64,000 bases of DNA from the NCBI RefSeq assembly GCF_005938655.1, contig NZ_VCQT01000046.1, positions 1 through 64,000 of the forward strand. The letters are read 5' to 3'. The notes under the pieces are model-generated. The model searched no databases. It was given only the letters and a program-made list of their open reading frames with translations, and was not told the DNA's origin. The stretch comes from Alloalcanivorax gelatiniphagus (GTDB taxonomy: Bacteria; Pseudomonadota; Gammaproteobacteria; Pseudomonadales; Alcanivoracaceae). Position 1 is the first letter of the stretch, and every line of letters starts with the position of its first letter. The position numbers were made by a program, and so were the translations under genes. Positions 8,583 through 17,795 of the stretch are shown piece after piece.

Positions 8583-10091
8583 TTACTCCAATAATGACCC
8601 GGCCAGCCGGGCGGCCACGTCACGGTCCAGATAGGCCAGCCGCACCCGGCGCTTCGCCAGGCCACCGCCGGCGGTGTCGATTTCCAACTCGGTCATGCGA
8701 TAGCGCCGGTCGAAGGGATTGCGGGCCAGGCGCACGGTTTGAATACGATTGCGCGGCACCACCGCCAGCCGGCGCCACAACCAGCCCCGGTGAAACAGCA
8801 GCAGGTCCGGGGTCAGGGCCCAGCGGGTATAACGGGCGTAAAGATGGCCATGCAGCAGCGCCACCGGCAGCCCGGCGGGCAGCACCGCCAGCCCCGGCCA
8901 GCCCCACCACCAGATTGCCGGCGGCAGGCTCAGCAGCGCCCAGCACCAGAGCCACAGGCGGGTCAGCCGGCGGCGGGTGCGCGCCGACAGGGGCCGCCAG
9001 TCCGGGGCGGCCCGGTCCATGCCGGGCAGCGCCCGGTCGATCAGGGCGTCCGCCCGGGCCGGCCGGCAGATCGGTGCCAGCGGTCGGGCGCCGCCGCTCT
9101 GGCCCGGTTCGGCGGCGCCGCCGGCCAGATCCACCTGCAGGGTGACGCGCCGGAACAGGCGGTGCATTGGCGTGGCCAGTTGGTGCACCACCTGGATACG
9201 GGGCACCCGCAGGGTCACCGTGCGGCGGGTGAACAGGCCATGGCGGGCGCGCAGGTCGTCGCCGTCCTGCTCCAGGGTGTAATCGTGATATTGCACCAGG
9301 GCGGTGATCACCGACAGCAGCTTGCCCACCAGCAGCACGCCGACCACGGTGGCCAGCACCAGAACGATCTTGAGCACCAGAGCCAGCTGGCTCACGTAGA
9401 CCACCCCGGCGTCCAGCAGGGCCGGCCCCAGCAGCCGCTCCAGGGTTTCCACCCCGACCACCTGCAATACGGAGCCGACCACCGCACCCAGCCAGAACAG
9501 GTTACGGTTGTCGATCAGTCCCATCAGAATCAATTCGCTGGCCGGCAACCTGAGCAGGGGCGTCGCCCGGTGTTTCGCGTCCTCCACGCCGGCCGGCGGG
9601 TCCCCTTCGCTCCCCGGTGCATCGTCCGTATCGGCCACCAGCGCCCGGCGGCGGGCGAACACCGCCTCGCTCAGCGCCCGGGCGCCATCCACCGACAACA
9701 CCCGGATGGTGGCTTCCGCGCCACCGCCGCTGGAGGTTTCCACCTTAACGTCGGCCACGCCCAGCAGGCGGTGCAGCAGGGTACGTTCGGTATCGATGTT
9801 CTCGATGCGCCGGTAGTCGATCTGGCGCAGGTTGCGAAACACCAGCCCTTCGCGGATCAGCAGACCCTCCGGACCGTAATCGTAGCGGTACACCCACTGG
9901 TGCCAGAGCCCGGCCAGGGGGCCGAGCAGCAGCAGCGGTATCAGCATCCACAGGGCACCGTCCCATTCCGCGCCCAGGGCGGCGGCGATGCCCAGGGGGA
10001 TCAAGGCCCCCAGCCCGCCGACCAGATGGAATACCCAGCTCAGTGGATGCAGGCGCCGTTCCGGCACCGGGTGGCCGTTCTCATACCGCAT
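8583..10091 (-). CDS. PH-domain membrane protein, YdbT type
   Basis: A 502-residue membrane protein with repeated bacterial PH (bPH2) modules, each following paired hydrophobic helices at ~20-60, ~190-260 and ~365-405. The module signature recurs as YRRIENIDTERTLLHRLLGVADVKVET (~95), PRIQVVHQL (~300) and PRNRIQTV (~430). These proteins usually occur as a YdbS/YdbT pair, exactly as here. Bacillus YdbST confers resistance to an antimicrobial peptide; the role in proteobacteria is poorly known. The ATG at 10091 overlaps the upstream small PH gene by 11 bases. Confidence 0.85.
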   Translation of the reverse strand: MRYENGHPVPERRLHPLSWVFHLVGGLGALIPLGIAAALGAEWDGALWMLIPLLLLGPLAGLWHQWVYRYDYGPEGLLIREGLVFRNLRQIDYRRIENIDTERTLLHRLLGVADVKVETSSGGGAEATIRVLSVDGARALSEAVFARRRALVADTDDAPGSEGDPPAGVEDAKHRATPLLRLPASELILMGLIDNRNLFWLGAVVGSVLQVVGVETLERLLGPALLDAGVVYVSQLALVLKIVLVLATVVGVLLVGKLLSVITALVQYHDYTLEQDGDDLRARHGLFTRRTVTLRVPRIQVVHQLATPMHRLFRRVTLQVDLAGGAAEPGQSGGARPLAPICRPARADALIDRALPGMDRAAPDWRPLSARTRRRLTRLWLWCWALLSLPPAIWWWGWPGLAVLPAGLPVALLHGHLYARYTRWALTPDLLLFHRGWLWRRLAVVPRNRIQTVRLARNPFDRRYRMTELEIDTAGGGLAKRRVRLAYLDRDVAARLAGSLLE

Positions 10092-10554
10092 CGCCGTCGC
10101 CCTCGCGCAGCAGCCGTTCGCGCAGCGCCAGGGCGGTGTCGTGCTCCAGGCCCGGCAGGGTGGTCACGGTGAAACGGCTGCCGGCGGTGTACAACCGCAG
10201 GGTGGCGACGCCGAAGGCACGCTGCAGCGGCCCCTGGCTCACATCGGAATGCTGCACCCGCACCCGGGGCACGGTGATACGGTGGCGCCACAGCAGGCCA
10301 CGCTCCACGCTCAGGCCGCGCTCATCCAGACAGTAGCGCAGACGCCGGTACCAGACCGCCGGCAACCACCAGCCCAGGGCCGCCAGCACCAGCAACGCCA
10401 CGACCCCGGCGAGCAACGCCGGCCTGGCCAGGGGACCGCCGGCCAGCAACGGCGCGAACACCGCCCCCAGGCCCAGCGACACCACCGCCACGCCAACCAG
10501 CGACTGCACCCGCCACACCGCCACGGTGCCCGGATGCACGGCTTCGAACCCCAT
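10081..10554 (-). CDS. PH-domain membrane protein, YdbS type
   Basis: A 157-residue protein with two membrane helices (~10-55) followed by one bPH2 domain (LLWRHRITVPRVRVQHSDVSQG). It is the small partner of the YdbT-like protein immediately downstream. The ATG at 10554 is chosen because AGGGGGAA precedes it; a frame extension to 10584 is open but has no site. Operon order is small PH, large PH, TerC. Confidence 0.85.
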   Translation of the reverse strand: MGFEAVHPGTVAVWRVQSLVGVAVVSLGLGAVFAPLLAGGPLARPALLAGVVALLVLAALGWWLPAVWYRRLRYCLDERGLSVERGLLWRHRITVPRVRVQHSDVSQGPLQRAFGVATLRLYTAGSRFTVTTLPGLEHDTALALRERLLREGDGDAV

Positions 10555-10597
10555 GGTGTTCCCCCTGGTCCGCAAAAGGACCATTACAACGGATTCC

Positions 10598-11263
10598 TCA
10601 ATCGTGGGACAACTGTTCCTTGCGCAGCTCTTCCATCAGGTCACGGAGGCGGCGGCGCTGACGGCGGCGGGTCAGCCGCTTGCTGTCCCAGGTGTCCGGC
10701 ACCAGCATGCGGCCCCGGTCGGTATCGCGGACCACGAAGCGCCGTTCCACGCCGATCGGCATATCGTCGGACCCGTAGATCGCCACCACCTGGATGGTCA
10801 GCGCTTGCAGCCCCCGTGGATCGCCATCCTCGCCGGCGGGCAGGTCATGGCCCTTGAGCACCCGCTGGATCACCTCCCGGAACGCGCCGATATGCAGAAA
10901 GTCGCCGGAATTCAGCGGCCCCTGGCGGGTGCTCTCGCGCAGCGACGGGGCGCGGCGCTGGTCCTGCTCGTCGCCTTGCTGGTAGGCCTGCTCCAGCTCG
11001 GTCACGTCTTCCAGGAAAACCCCGTCCCGGGTTTCCAGGCGCGCCAGAATATGCTCCACGAACACCGCCTCGGCGCTCATGTTGCTGATAATGCAGAGCG
11101 CGTTCACGTCCCGGTGTTTGCCGCGATTGATAACGATACGCGGGCGTACCTGGCGGCGGTAACTGCTGTACAGCAACTGGGCATAAACCAGCCAGATCAG
11201 CAGCGTGCCGAAGCTGATCAGAACGCTGAGCACCTTGCTGTGCTCTTGAATCCATTCATACAT
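10598..11263 (-). CDS. Membrane-anchored protein of unknown function
   Basis: A 221-residue protein. One N-terminal membrane helix (VLSVLISFGTLLIWLVYAQLLY, ~10-32) is followed by a soluble domain (RRQVRPRIVINRG... ~40-140) and a basic C-terminus (RLTRRRQRRRLRDLMEEL). The ATG at 11263 has AAGGAG upstream; an open extension to 11416 runs through the aconitase promoter region and is rejected. No domain is recognised with confidence. It is divergent from acnA and ends 43 bases before the PH-domain operon start, so cotranscription with that operon is possible. Confidence 0.75.
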   Translation of the reverse strand: MYEWIQEHSKVLSVLISFGTLLIWLVYAQLLYSSYRRQVRPRIVINRGKHRDVNALCIISNMSAEAVFVEHILARLETRDGVFLEDVTELEQAYQQGDEQDQRRAPSLRESTRQGPLNSGDFLHIGAFREVIQRVLKGHDLPAGEDGDPRGLQALTIQVVAIYGSDDMPIGVERRFVVRDTDRGRMLVPDTWDSKRLTRRRQRRRLRDLMEELRKEQLSHD

Positions 11264-11456
11264 GTCTTGTTCTCCTTTTTCAGGGCGGCGCAGCCTAACG
11301 CCCCGGGCCCCGGCCTTTTGCGAAATGGTGTAAAACTCGCCGGCCCGGAGCCGTCGTTTCATGTGCCCGCCACAAGGGCGTACTATCATGGGGTAATAGC
11401 CCCGAGCGAGCGACACTCGCCCAACGAAGATTTTCGCCTACGTAAGGAGGTGCGCA

Positions 11457-14204
11457 GTGACACGGATTGGCCAGGACACCCTGAACAGCGCCAAGACCCT
11501 GGACGTAAACGGCAAGACCTATCACTACTACGATCTCAATGCCGTCGCAGAACAGGGCTGGGGTGATCTCAGCAAGCTTCCCTTCACCCTCAAGGTGCTT
11601 CTCGAAAACCTGCTCCGCCATGAAGATGGCGACACCGTCACCACCGAGGACATCGAGGCCCTGGTGCGCTGGCCCGAGAAGCGCGCCTCCGACCGCGAAA
11701 TCAACTACCGCCCGGCCCGGGTTCTGATGCAGGACTTCACCGGCGTGCCCGGTGTGGTGGATCTGGCGGCCATGCGCGATGCCATCGCCAAGGCCGGCGG
11801 CGACCCGCAACGCATCAACCCGCTGGCTCCGGTGGATCTGGTCATCGACCACTCGGTGATGGTGGACAAGTTCGGCAACGCCCAGGCGTTCGAGCAGAAC
11901 GTGGAGCGCGAATACGAACGCAACAGGGAACGCTACCAGTTCCTGCGCTGGGGCCAGAAAGCCTTCGACAACTTCCGCGTGGTGCCGCCGGGTACCGGTA
12001 TCTGTCACCAGGTGAACCTGGAATACCTGGGCCGCGGCGTCTGGTCCAGCGAGTCCGACGGCAAGGCCTTCGCCTACCCGGACACCCTGGTAGGCACCGA
12101 CTCCCACACCACCATGATCAACGGTCTGGGCGTGCTCGGCTGGGGCGTGGGCGGTATCGAGGCGGAAGCGGCCATGCTCGGCCAGCCGGTGGCGATGCTG
12201 ATTCCCGAGGTGGTCGGCTTCAAGATGACCGGCAAGCTGCGCGAAGGCGTCACCGCCACCGACCTGGTGCTGACCGTCACCGAGATGCTCCGTGAGCGCG
12301 GCGTGGTCGGCAAGTTCGTGGAATTCTACGGTGACGGTCTCGCCGACCTGAGCCTGGCGGACCGGGCCACCATGGGCAACATGTCCCCGGAATTCGGTTC
12401 CACCTGCGCGTTCTTCCCCATCGACGAACGCACCATTGAGTACCTGGAACTCACCGGCCGGCCCAAGGACGAAATCGCCCTGGTGGAAGCCTACTGCAAG
12501 CAGCAGGGCCTGTGGCGCCATAACGACAGCCCGGAACCGGCCTTCAGCGACGCCCTGGAGTTGGACCTGAGCCAGGTGGTGCCCAGCCTGGCCGGCCCGA
12601 AACGGCCCCAGGACCGGGTGCCGCTCACCGGCATCAAACAGACCATCACCGACATCATCACCGAACAGCTGGACAAGGACGACAGCGAAATCGCCAAGCT
12701 CGAGGGCGAAGGCGGCCAGACCGCGGTGGGCAACCAGGACCCGGGTTCCGGCGTGGAAGTGACCATGGACGGCGAGACCTTCCAGCTCGACCATGGCGAC
12801 GTGGTGATCGCCGCCATCACCTCCTGCACCAACACTTCCAACCCCAGCGTGATGCTGGCCGCCGGCCTGGTGGCCAAGAAGGCGGTGGAGAAGGGCCTGA
12901 CCCGCAAGCCCTGGGTGAAAACCTCCCTGGCACCGGGCTCCAAGGTGGTCACCGACTACCTGGCCAAGGCCGGCCTGCAGGAATATCTGAACAAGATCGG
13001 CTACAACCTGGTGGGCTACGGCTGCACCACCTGCATCGGTAACTCCGGCCCGCTGCCCGACGAGATCGACAAGGCCATCGCCGAGGGCGATCTCACCGTG
13101 GCCTCGGTGCTGTCCGGCAACCGCAACTTCGAGGGCCGCATTCACCAGAGCGTGCGCACCAACTGGCTGGCCTCGCCGCCTCTGGTGGTGGCCTTCGCCC
13201 TGGCCGGCACCGTGCGCATCAACCTGGACAAGGAGCCGATTGGCCACGACCAGGACGGCAACGAGGTTTACCTGAAGGATCTGTGGCCCTCCAGCAAGGA
13301 AATCCAGGACGCCCTGGTGGCGGTGGACACGGAGATGTTCAGCAAGGAATACGCCAGCGTGTTCGACGGCGACGAAATCTGGAAAAGCCTGCCGATTCCG
13401 GAGTCCAAGACCTACGAGTGGGACGAGCACTCCACCTATATCCAGAACCCGCCGTTCTTCGACGGACTCACCGAGCAAGTGGACGATGTGCAACCGGTGA
13501 AGAACGCCCGCATCCTGGCGTTGCTGGGCGACTCCATCACCACCGACCACATCTCGCCGGCCGGCGCCATCAAGGCCGACAGCCCCGCCGGGCATTACCT
13601 GCAGGGTCATGACGTGGAGCCCATCGACTTCAACTCCTACGGGTCCCGGCGCGGTAACCACGAAGTGATGATGCGTGGCACCTTCGCCAATATCCGTATC
13701 CGCAACGAGATGACGCCGGACATCGAGGGTGGCTACACCAAGCACCTGCCCGGTGGCGAGGAAATGCCGATCTACGGCGCCGCCATGCGCTATCAGCACG
13801 ACGGCGTGGAAACCGTGGTGGTAGCCGGCAAGGAATACGGCACCGGTTCCAGCCGTGACTGGGCCGCCAAGGGCACCCGCCTGCTGGGGGTGCGCGCGGT
13901 GATCGCCGAAAGCTACGAGCGTATTCACCGCTCCAACCTGATCGGCATGGGCGTGCTGCCGCTGCAGTTCCCGGAAGGCACCACCCGCAAAACCCTGAAC
14001 CTGGACGGCACCGAGGAAGTGGACATCCCCAACCTGGGCAACGACCTGAAACCGAGCCAGGAAATCGAGGTGGTGTTCCGCAAGGAAGGCGGTAAGGAAG
14101 AGCGGGTGAACTGCATCAGCCGCCTGGACACCGGCGCCGAGGTCACCTACTTCAAGCACGGTGGCATCCTTCACTACGTGCTGCGTCAGATGATGAAAAG
14201 CTGA
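11457..14204 (+). CDS. acnA: Aconitate hydratase A
   Basis: A 915-residue cytosolic aconitase/IRP1-type enzyme that interconverts citrate and isocitrate in the TCA and glyoxylate cycles through a [4Fe-4S] cluster. The cluster cysteines are visible in TSCTNTS (~456) and YGCTTCIGN (~522 and 525). The substrate and swivel motifs [13 protein letters not shown] (~217), GLAPGS-like LAPGSKVV (~495) and [13 protein letters not shown] (~795) are intact. The start is GTG with a strong AAGGAGGT 6 bases upstream; no in-frame ATG fits better. It stands alone between a divergent gene and a strong terminator. The 193-base upstream gap must hold its promoter, but no operator is recognised. Confidence 0.97.
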   Translation: MTRIGQDTLNSAKTLDVNGKTYHYYDLNAVAEQGWGDLSKLPFTLKVLLENLLRHEDGDTVTTEDIEALVRWPEKRASDREINYRPARVLMQDFTGVPGVVDLAAMRDAIAKAGGDPQRINPLAPVDLVIDHSVMVDKFGNAQAFEQNVEREYERNRERYQFLRWGQKAFDNFRVVPPGTGICHQVNLEYLGRGVWSSESDGKAFAYPDTLVGTDSHTTMINGLGVLGWGVGGIEAEAAMLGQPVAMLIPEVVGFKMTGKLREGVTATDLVLTVTEMLRERGVVGKFVEFYGDGLADLSLADRATMGNMSPEFGSTCAFFPIDERTIEYLELTGRPKDEIALVEAYCKQQGLWRHNDSPEPAFSDALELDLSQVVPSLAGPKRPQDRVPLTGIKQTITDIITEQLDKDDSEIAKLEGEGGQTAVGNQDPGSGVEVTMDGETFQLDHGDVVIAAITSCTNTSNPSVMLAAGLVAKKAVEKGLTRKPWVKTSLAPGSKVVTDYLAKAGLQEYLNKIGYNLVGYGCTTCIGNSGPLPDEIDKAIAEGDLTVASVLSGNRNFEGRIHQSVRTNWLASPPLVVAFALAGTVRINLDKEPIGHDQDGNEVYLKDLWPSSKEIQDALVAVDTEMFSKEYASVFDGDEIWKSLPIPESKTYEWDEHSTYIQNPPFFDGLTEQVDDVQPVKNARILALLGDSITTDHISPAGAIKADSPAGHYLQGHDVEPIDFNSYGSRRGNHEVMMRGTFANIRIRNEMTPDIEGGYTKHLPGGEEMPIYGAAMRYQHDGVETVVVAGKEYGTGSSRDWAAKGTRLLGVRAVIAESYERIHRSNLIGMGVLPLQFPEGTTRKTLNLDGTEEVDIPNLGNDLKPSQEIEVVFRKEGGKEERVNCISRLDTGAEVTYFKHGGILHYVLRQMMKS

Positions 14205-14222
14205 CCGTCACCAGCACCGCAC

Positions 14223-14248
14223 AAGGGGCGCTTCGGCGCCCCTTTTTT
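14223..14248 (+). terminator. Rho-independent terminator of acnA
   Basis: Stem arms AAGGGGCGC and GCGCCCCTT with a tetraloop-like centre are followed by six T. It lies 19 bases after the acnA stop. Confidence 0.92.
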
Positions 14249-14270
14249 ATGGTTTATCGCGGCGAACCTT

Positions 14271-14456
14271 TTTTATTGCATTAAATACAAACCACAATCC
14301 TATCCGACAAATTTCTTTGTTTTATTCCGGACTTTTTAAGACGATCAAAAACGTGAGGCACCGCTGCTCTGACTGACAGTATAGAGCAGAGACGGTATTT
14401 CACGGGGTCGCTTTGCCTTAATAGCCCTGATTTCATTTATTGCATAAAAGCAATAA
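14271..14456. promoter_or_regulatory. AT-rich leader with TTATTGC repeats before the AP2-like gene
   Basis: The 279 bases between acnA and the AP2-like gene are far more AT-rich than the flanks. TTATTGCATTAA near 14271 recurs as TTATTGCATAAA at 14437. The second copy is the left arm of a perfect 7-bp inverted repeat, TTATTGC/GCAATAA, at 14437-14456, only 28 bases from the proposed start. Another inverted pair, TGCTCT/AGAGCA, lies near 14365-14390. The arrangement suggests operator sites, possibly autoregulatory; this is inference. Confidence 0.45.
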
Positions 14457-14483
14457 TAAATGGTCAGGATGGAAGCCGAAGCC

Positions 14484-15044
14484 ATGACGGACCCTGTGAG
14501 ACGAACGCCCCGCGTACATTCTTTTTTGTATATTTATCGCAATCACGGCGGCGAATTCTGGTGGTGTGCGGTTCCCTACCTGGACCGCCACGGCCGCCGC
14601 CACCAGCGCCGCCGCTCGTTCCGCGACCGGCGCTATGGCAGCCGGGTGGCGGCCCTGCAGGAAGCACGGCGCTGGCGCGATGCCGCCCTGGATGATCCGG
14701 CGGTGCGCGCCGCCATGGGCGACCGGCGCCCGCTGATGCTGTATGCCGCCGACGACGGCGAACCACCGGAGGACGGGCGCAACCCCTTCGGTCTGGTGGG
14801 AGTGACCGTGACCTTCCGCGACAAACCCCTGGGCGGCAATTTTTCGGTGACCGCCAATCGCGGCCGCAAGAAATGGTTTTCCATGCGCCGTTACGGCGGC
14901 TACGGGGCCTTCAAAAGAGCGGTGATCCAGCGTTGCCAGTGGGTCGGCGTGCCGGTGCCGGAGGAACAGGAATTGCGTCGCCGCTATGACGATTGGGCGG
15001 AGCGCAATCGGGCGCGGCTGCGCCGTTACGGGCTGGAACCCTAG
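14484..15044 (+). CDS. Stand-alone protein with two AP2-like DNA-binding modules
   Basis: A 186-residue basic protein. Residues ~12-65 (a strand-rich segment, then RRSFRDRRYGSRVAALQEA) and ~105-150 (NFSVTAN, then WFSMRRYGGYGAFKRAV) each resemble the AP2 fold: three strands ending in a Tyr-Gly turn, then an amphipathic helix. Bacterial AP2 domains usually sit in phage HNH endonucleases or integrases; here there is no nuclease or recombinase part. The ATG at 14484 is preferred because GGAAG lies 8 bases upstream; earlier in-frame starts at 14460 (TTG/ATG-like) and 14469 lack spacing. The AT-rich leader and unusual family suggest acquisition. The AP2 assignment rests on motif appearance only. 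Confidence 0.6.
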   Translation: MTDPVRRTPRVHSFLYIYRNHGGEFWWCAVPYLDRHGRRHQRRRSFRDRRYGSRVAALQEARRWRDAALDDPAVRAAMGDRRPLMLYAADDGEPPEDGRNPFGLVGVTVTFRDKPLGGNFSVTANRGRKKWFSMRRYGGYGAFKRAVIQRCQWVGVPVPEEQELRRRYDDWAERNRARLRRYGLEP

Positions 15045-15901
15045 CCCGCCAGAACCTCCAGCAGGGCCCGCTCGCCGGCCCCCGGCGACCGTTGCCGATG
15101 ACGCAACAGGTACAGCGGCCGGCGGAACCGCTCCCCCGGCCCCGGCAGGCTCACCAGCCGCCCGTCCTCCAGCGCCGCCGAGGCGGCGATCTCACTGACA
15201 TAGCCGACGCCGGCACCGGCCAGCACCGCCTGCCGCACCGCCTCGCCGGCGCCCAGCTGCAGAATCCGCTCCGGGGCCGGAAAGTCCTGCCCCAGACGGG
15301 CCTCGATCACCGCCCGGGTGCCGGAGCCCGGTTCCCGCATCACCCAGGGCCAGCGCGCCGCCGGCTGTCCGGCCAGCCGCGCCGCCAGGGCCGGCGATGC
15401 CACCCGCACCAGGGTGTCGTCCCGCCAGGCCTGGGCCTCCAGCAGCCGGTGGGAAACCGGCCCCTCCACCAACGCCAGGTCCGCGTCCAGGGACAGCAGG
15501 CGCTCCACCGCCCGGCGCGTGTTGATCACCTCCAGGCGCACCTGGGCCTCGGGATGCCGGTGGCGGAAGGCCGCCAGCAAGGGCGGCAGATAGTAATTGC
15601 CCAGGGTGTGGGTGGCGACCAGGGTCACCTCCAGCCGGGTCTCGCGGAACAGCGACTCGCACCGTGCCACCTGGTCCAGCAAGGCCCGGGCCTCCGGCAG
15701 CAGCCGCTGCCCGGCCCGGTTCAGGTGCAGCCCACGGCCGATACGGTCGAACAGGCGCTCGCCCAGACGCTCTTCCAACTGGCCCAGGCCCAGGCTCACC
15801 GCCGGCTGGGTCAGCGACACCTGGCGCGCGGCGGCGGCCACGCTGCCGGTTTCCGCCACCGCCAGAAACAGGCGCCATTGGCGCAGGGTGGTCTCATTCA
15901 T
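15041..15901 (-). CDS. LysR-family regulator, YeiE-like
   Basis: A 286-residue LysR regulator. The N-terminal winged helix (FLAVAETGSVAAAARQVSLTQPAVSLGLGQLEERLGERLFDR, in part) is typical, followed by a two-lobe effector domain from ~90. It is divergent from a YeiH-type exporter, the same arrangement as E. coli yeiE-yeiH, where YeiE responds to sulfite; the ligand here is inferred from that context only. The stop overlaps the convergent AP2-like gene end by 4 bases. Confidence 0.88.
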   Translation of the reverse strand: MNETTLRQWRLFLAVAETGSVAAAARQVSLTQPAVSLGLGQLEERLGERLFDRIGRGLHLNRAGQRLLPEARALLDQVARCESLFRETRLEVTLVATHTLGNYYLPPLLAAFRHRHPEAQVRLEVINTRRAVERLLSLDADLALVEGPVSHRLLEAQAWRDDTLVRVASPALAARLAGQPAARWPWVMREPGSGTRAVIEARLGQDFPAPERILQLGAGEAVRQAVLAGAGVGYVSEIAASAALEDGRLVSLPGPGERFRRPLYLLRHRQRSPGAGERALLEVLAG

Positions 15902-15924
15902 AAATTTATTTTAGTTATATCTTT

Positions 15925-15939
15925 ATATTTATTAAATAT
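15925..15939. promoter_or_regulatory. Palindrome in the LysR/YeiH divergent promoter
   Basis: ATATTTA and TAAATAT flank a single T in the 93-base AT-rich intergenic region. The centre fits the T-N11-A shape bound by LysR regulators (established for the family). It is a likely operator by position. Confidence 0.5.
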
Positions 15940-15994
15940 ATTTATTCCCGCCCGGGCGTCACAGTGGCCTTCCTGCCCGACCCCGGAGGCCACC

Positions 15995-17029
15995 ATGACC
16001 GCCCTCGCCCTGCCCCGCCGTTCCGATTGGCCGTTCGTCGCCCTGGTATTGGCCTGCGGTGCCGGCGGCCTGGCCCTGGCCCACACGCCCCTGGCCGGTC
16101 GGTGGGGGCTGGGTGCCCTGGCCCTGGCGTTGCTGGTCGGTCTGCTGGTGGCCCAGCCCCTGCCGGCGCCCTGGCGGCGGCGCGCCCAGCCCGCCCTGGT
16201 GCTGTTCAAGGGGCCGGTGCTGAAAACCGCCATCGTGCTGTATGGCCTGCGCATCCCCATGGACGCGGTGGCCCAGTTGGGACCGGCGGTGCTGGTGCTG
16301 GACGCTGTTCAGATCCTGGTCAGTCTGCTGCTGGCCGGCTGGTTGGGGCCGTGGCTGTTCCGCATGCCGCGCAACGCCGCCTTATTGATCGGCGCCGGCA
16401 ACGGCATCTGTGGAGCGGCGGCGGTACTGGCCGCCGAACCGGTGCTGCGGGGCCGCGACCGGGACGGTGCCATGGCGGTGGCGGCGGTGGTGGTGTTCGG
16501 CACCCTGAATATGCTGTTGCTGCCGGTGCTGTTCCACCATTGGCCCACGCTGTTTGGCGATCCGGGCAACTTCGCGCTGTTCACCGGCGCCACCGTCCAG
16601 GAGGTGGCCCAGGTGCTGGTGGCCGCCCAGGCCATGTCGCCGGCCCTGGTGGACACCGCCCTGCTGGTGAAGATGGCGCGGGTAATGATGCTGGCGCCGG
16701 CGCTGATGCTGCTGGCCCTGGCGGCGCGCGGCGGCAACGGGGCGGGCACCGGCGCGGCCGGCCCCAGGCTGCCGGTGCCGCCCTTCGCGCTCTGGTTCGT
16801 GCTGGCGATGGTGGTCAACGGCCTGGGCCTGATACCCGGCGCCCTGCGCCCGGCCCTCACCTCCGTGGACGATGTGCTGCTGACCCTGGCCATGGCCGGC
16901 CTGGGTCTGAGCACTCACATGAGCCTGCTGCGTGAGGCCGGCTGGCGGCCGCTGGCCCTGGGGGCGCTGCTGTGGGCGACCGTGCTGATGGTGGCGGGCA
17001 CGGCGCTGGCCGCCGGCTGGGTAGGCTAA
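15995..17029 (+). CDS. YeiH-type putative sulfate/sulfite exporter
   Basis: A 344-residue membrane protein of the YeiH/PSE family with about ten helices. It shows the family's conserved KTAIVLYGLRIPM (~80), GAGNGICGAAAVLAAEP (~132) and FTGATVQEVAQVLVAAQ (~195). The family is annotated as conserved sulfate exporters; direct transport evidence is limited. The ATG at 15995 has GGAGG 5 bases upstream, and the frame's long upstream extension lies antisense to the LysR gene. It is convergent with the antitoxin gene, with stops overlapping by 4 bases. Confidence 0.88.
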   Translation: MTALALPRRSDWPFVALVLACGAGGLALAHTPLAGRWGLGALALALLVGLLVAQPLPAPWRRRAQPALVLFKGPVLKTAIVLYGLRIPMDAVAQLGPAVLVLDAVQILVSLLLAGWLGPWLFRMPRNAALLIGAGNGICGAAAVLAAEPVLRGRDRDGAMAVAAVVVFGTLNMLLLPVLFHHWPTLFGDPGNFALFTGATVQEVAQVLVAAQAMSPALVDTALLVKMARVMMLAPALMLLALAARGGNGAGTGAAGPRLPVPPFALWFVLAMVVNGLGLIPGALRPALTSVDDVLLTLAMAGLGLSTHMSLLREAGWRPLALGALLWATVLMVAGTALAAGWVG

Positions 17030-17316
17030 CGGCGCCGTTCAACCACGCTGATCTCGACGCCCAGCTCCTTGAGCACCGCCAGCACCGTTTTCAGGGTGGG
17101 GTTGCCGCGTTCGCTCAGTGAGCGATAGAGCTGCTCCCGGGAGAGACCGGTTTCCCGGGCCAGCCCGGCCATGCCCCGGGCGCGGGCCACCACGCCCATG
17201 GCCCGCGCAATATAACCGGCGTCGTCGGTGGCCAGCGCCTCGTTGATAAAGGCCGCGGCGGCCACCGGGTCCGCCAGTTGCTCCGCTGGATCGAATGGCA
17301 AAAAACGCTCAGTCAT
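17026..17316 (-). CDS. HTH antitoxin of a toxin-first type II toxin-antitoxin pair
   Basis: A 96-residue XRE-like antitoxin. The C-terminal half holds the helix-turn-helix (GLARETGLSREQLYRSLSERG, in part) and the conserved PTLKTVLAVLKELGVE. This is the form annotated as addiction-module antidote protein. The ATG at 17316 has GGAG 8 bases upstream and lies inside the toxin 3' end, overlapping by 8 bases, so translation is coupled. Antitoxins of this type neutralise the RelE/HigB-like toxin and repress their own promoter. Confidence 0.85.
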   Translation of the reverse strand: MTERFLPFDPAEQLADPVAAAAFINEALATDDAGYIARAMGVVARARGMAGLARETGLSREQLYRSLSERGNPTLKTVLAVLKELGVEISVVERRR

Positions 17317-17611
17317 TTTCACATCTCCAATCGCGCGGAATGCGCTCCGCGCGGGCAATGTCCCGTTGCCGCGACCCTTTGTGACCACCGCAAAGCAACA
17401 AAATCAAAGTGTCACCACGCCGGTAAAAATAAACCCGGTACCCGGGCCCATGGTGCAGACGAAGCTCACGCATTTCCGCCCCCACCCACTTGGTGTCCAC
17501 CGTCAAACCTTCGCTCAGGCGGTGGATCGCCGATACCAGCCGGCCCTTGGCCACCGGATCACGCAAGCGCGCGAGCCAGCGATGGAAGTGCCGGGATTGC
17601 ATTACTCTCAT
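17309..17611 (-). CDS. RelE/HigB-like toxin (Gp49 family)
   Basis: A 100-residue toxin of the RelE/ParE superfamily, probable-addiction-module-killer type. The family signature is present: WLARLRDPVAKGRL, MRELRLHHGPGYRVYFYR and ILLLCGGHKGSRQRDIARA. Relatives are ribosome-dependent mRNA interferases; activity here is inferred. It precedes its antitoxin (HigBA order). The promoter region upstream (17612-17700) is relatively AT-rich (for example AATTTTATAAACTACAC). Confidence 0.85.
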   Translation of the reverse strand: MRVMQSRHFHRWLARLRDPVAKGRLVSAIHRLSEGLTVDTKWVGAEMRELRLHHGPGYRVYFYRRGDTLILLLCGGHKGSRQRDIARAERIPRDWRCEND

Positions 17612-17795
17612 GCTGTCGTCCTTAAACTACATGAATTTTATAAACTACACAATCACCAAACCCCGATCCTTCAGCTTGGCGTTCACCGGCCGCCGCCGCT
17701 ATCGGACATCGACCAACGCGGCTGTAAGCCATTGGCTGGTCCCTTTGTCATATCGGGCGGTAGACTGCGGTTTTGATTCGGCGGGAGTGGCAGCG

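Noticed and set aside
11295-14174. A 959-codon open frame antisense to acnA
   Set aside because: It lacks a ribosome site, has no recognisable domain, and mirrors the high-GC third-position pattern of acnA. It is a shadow of the real gene.
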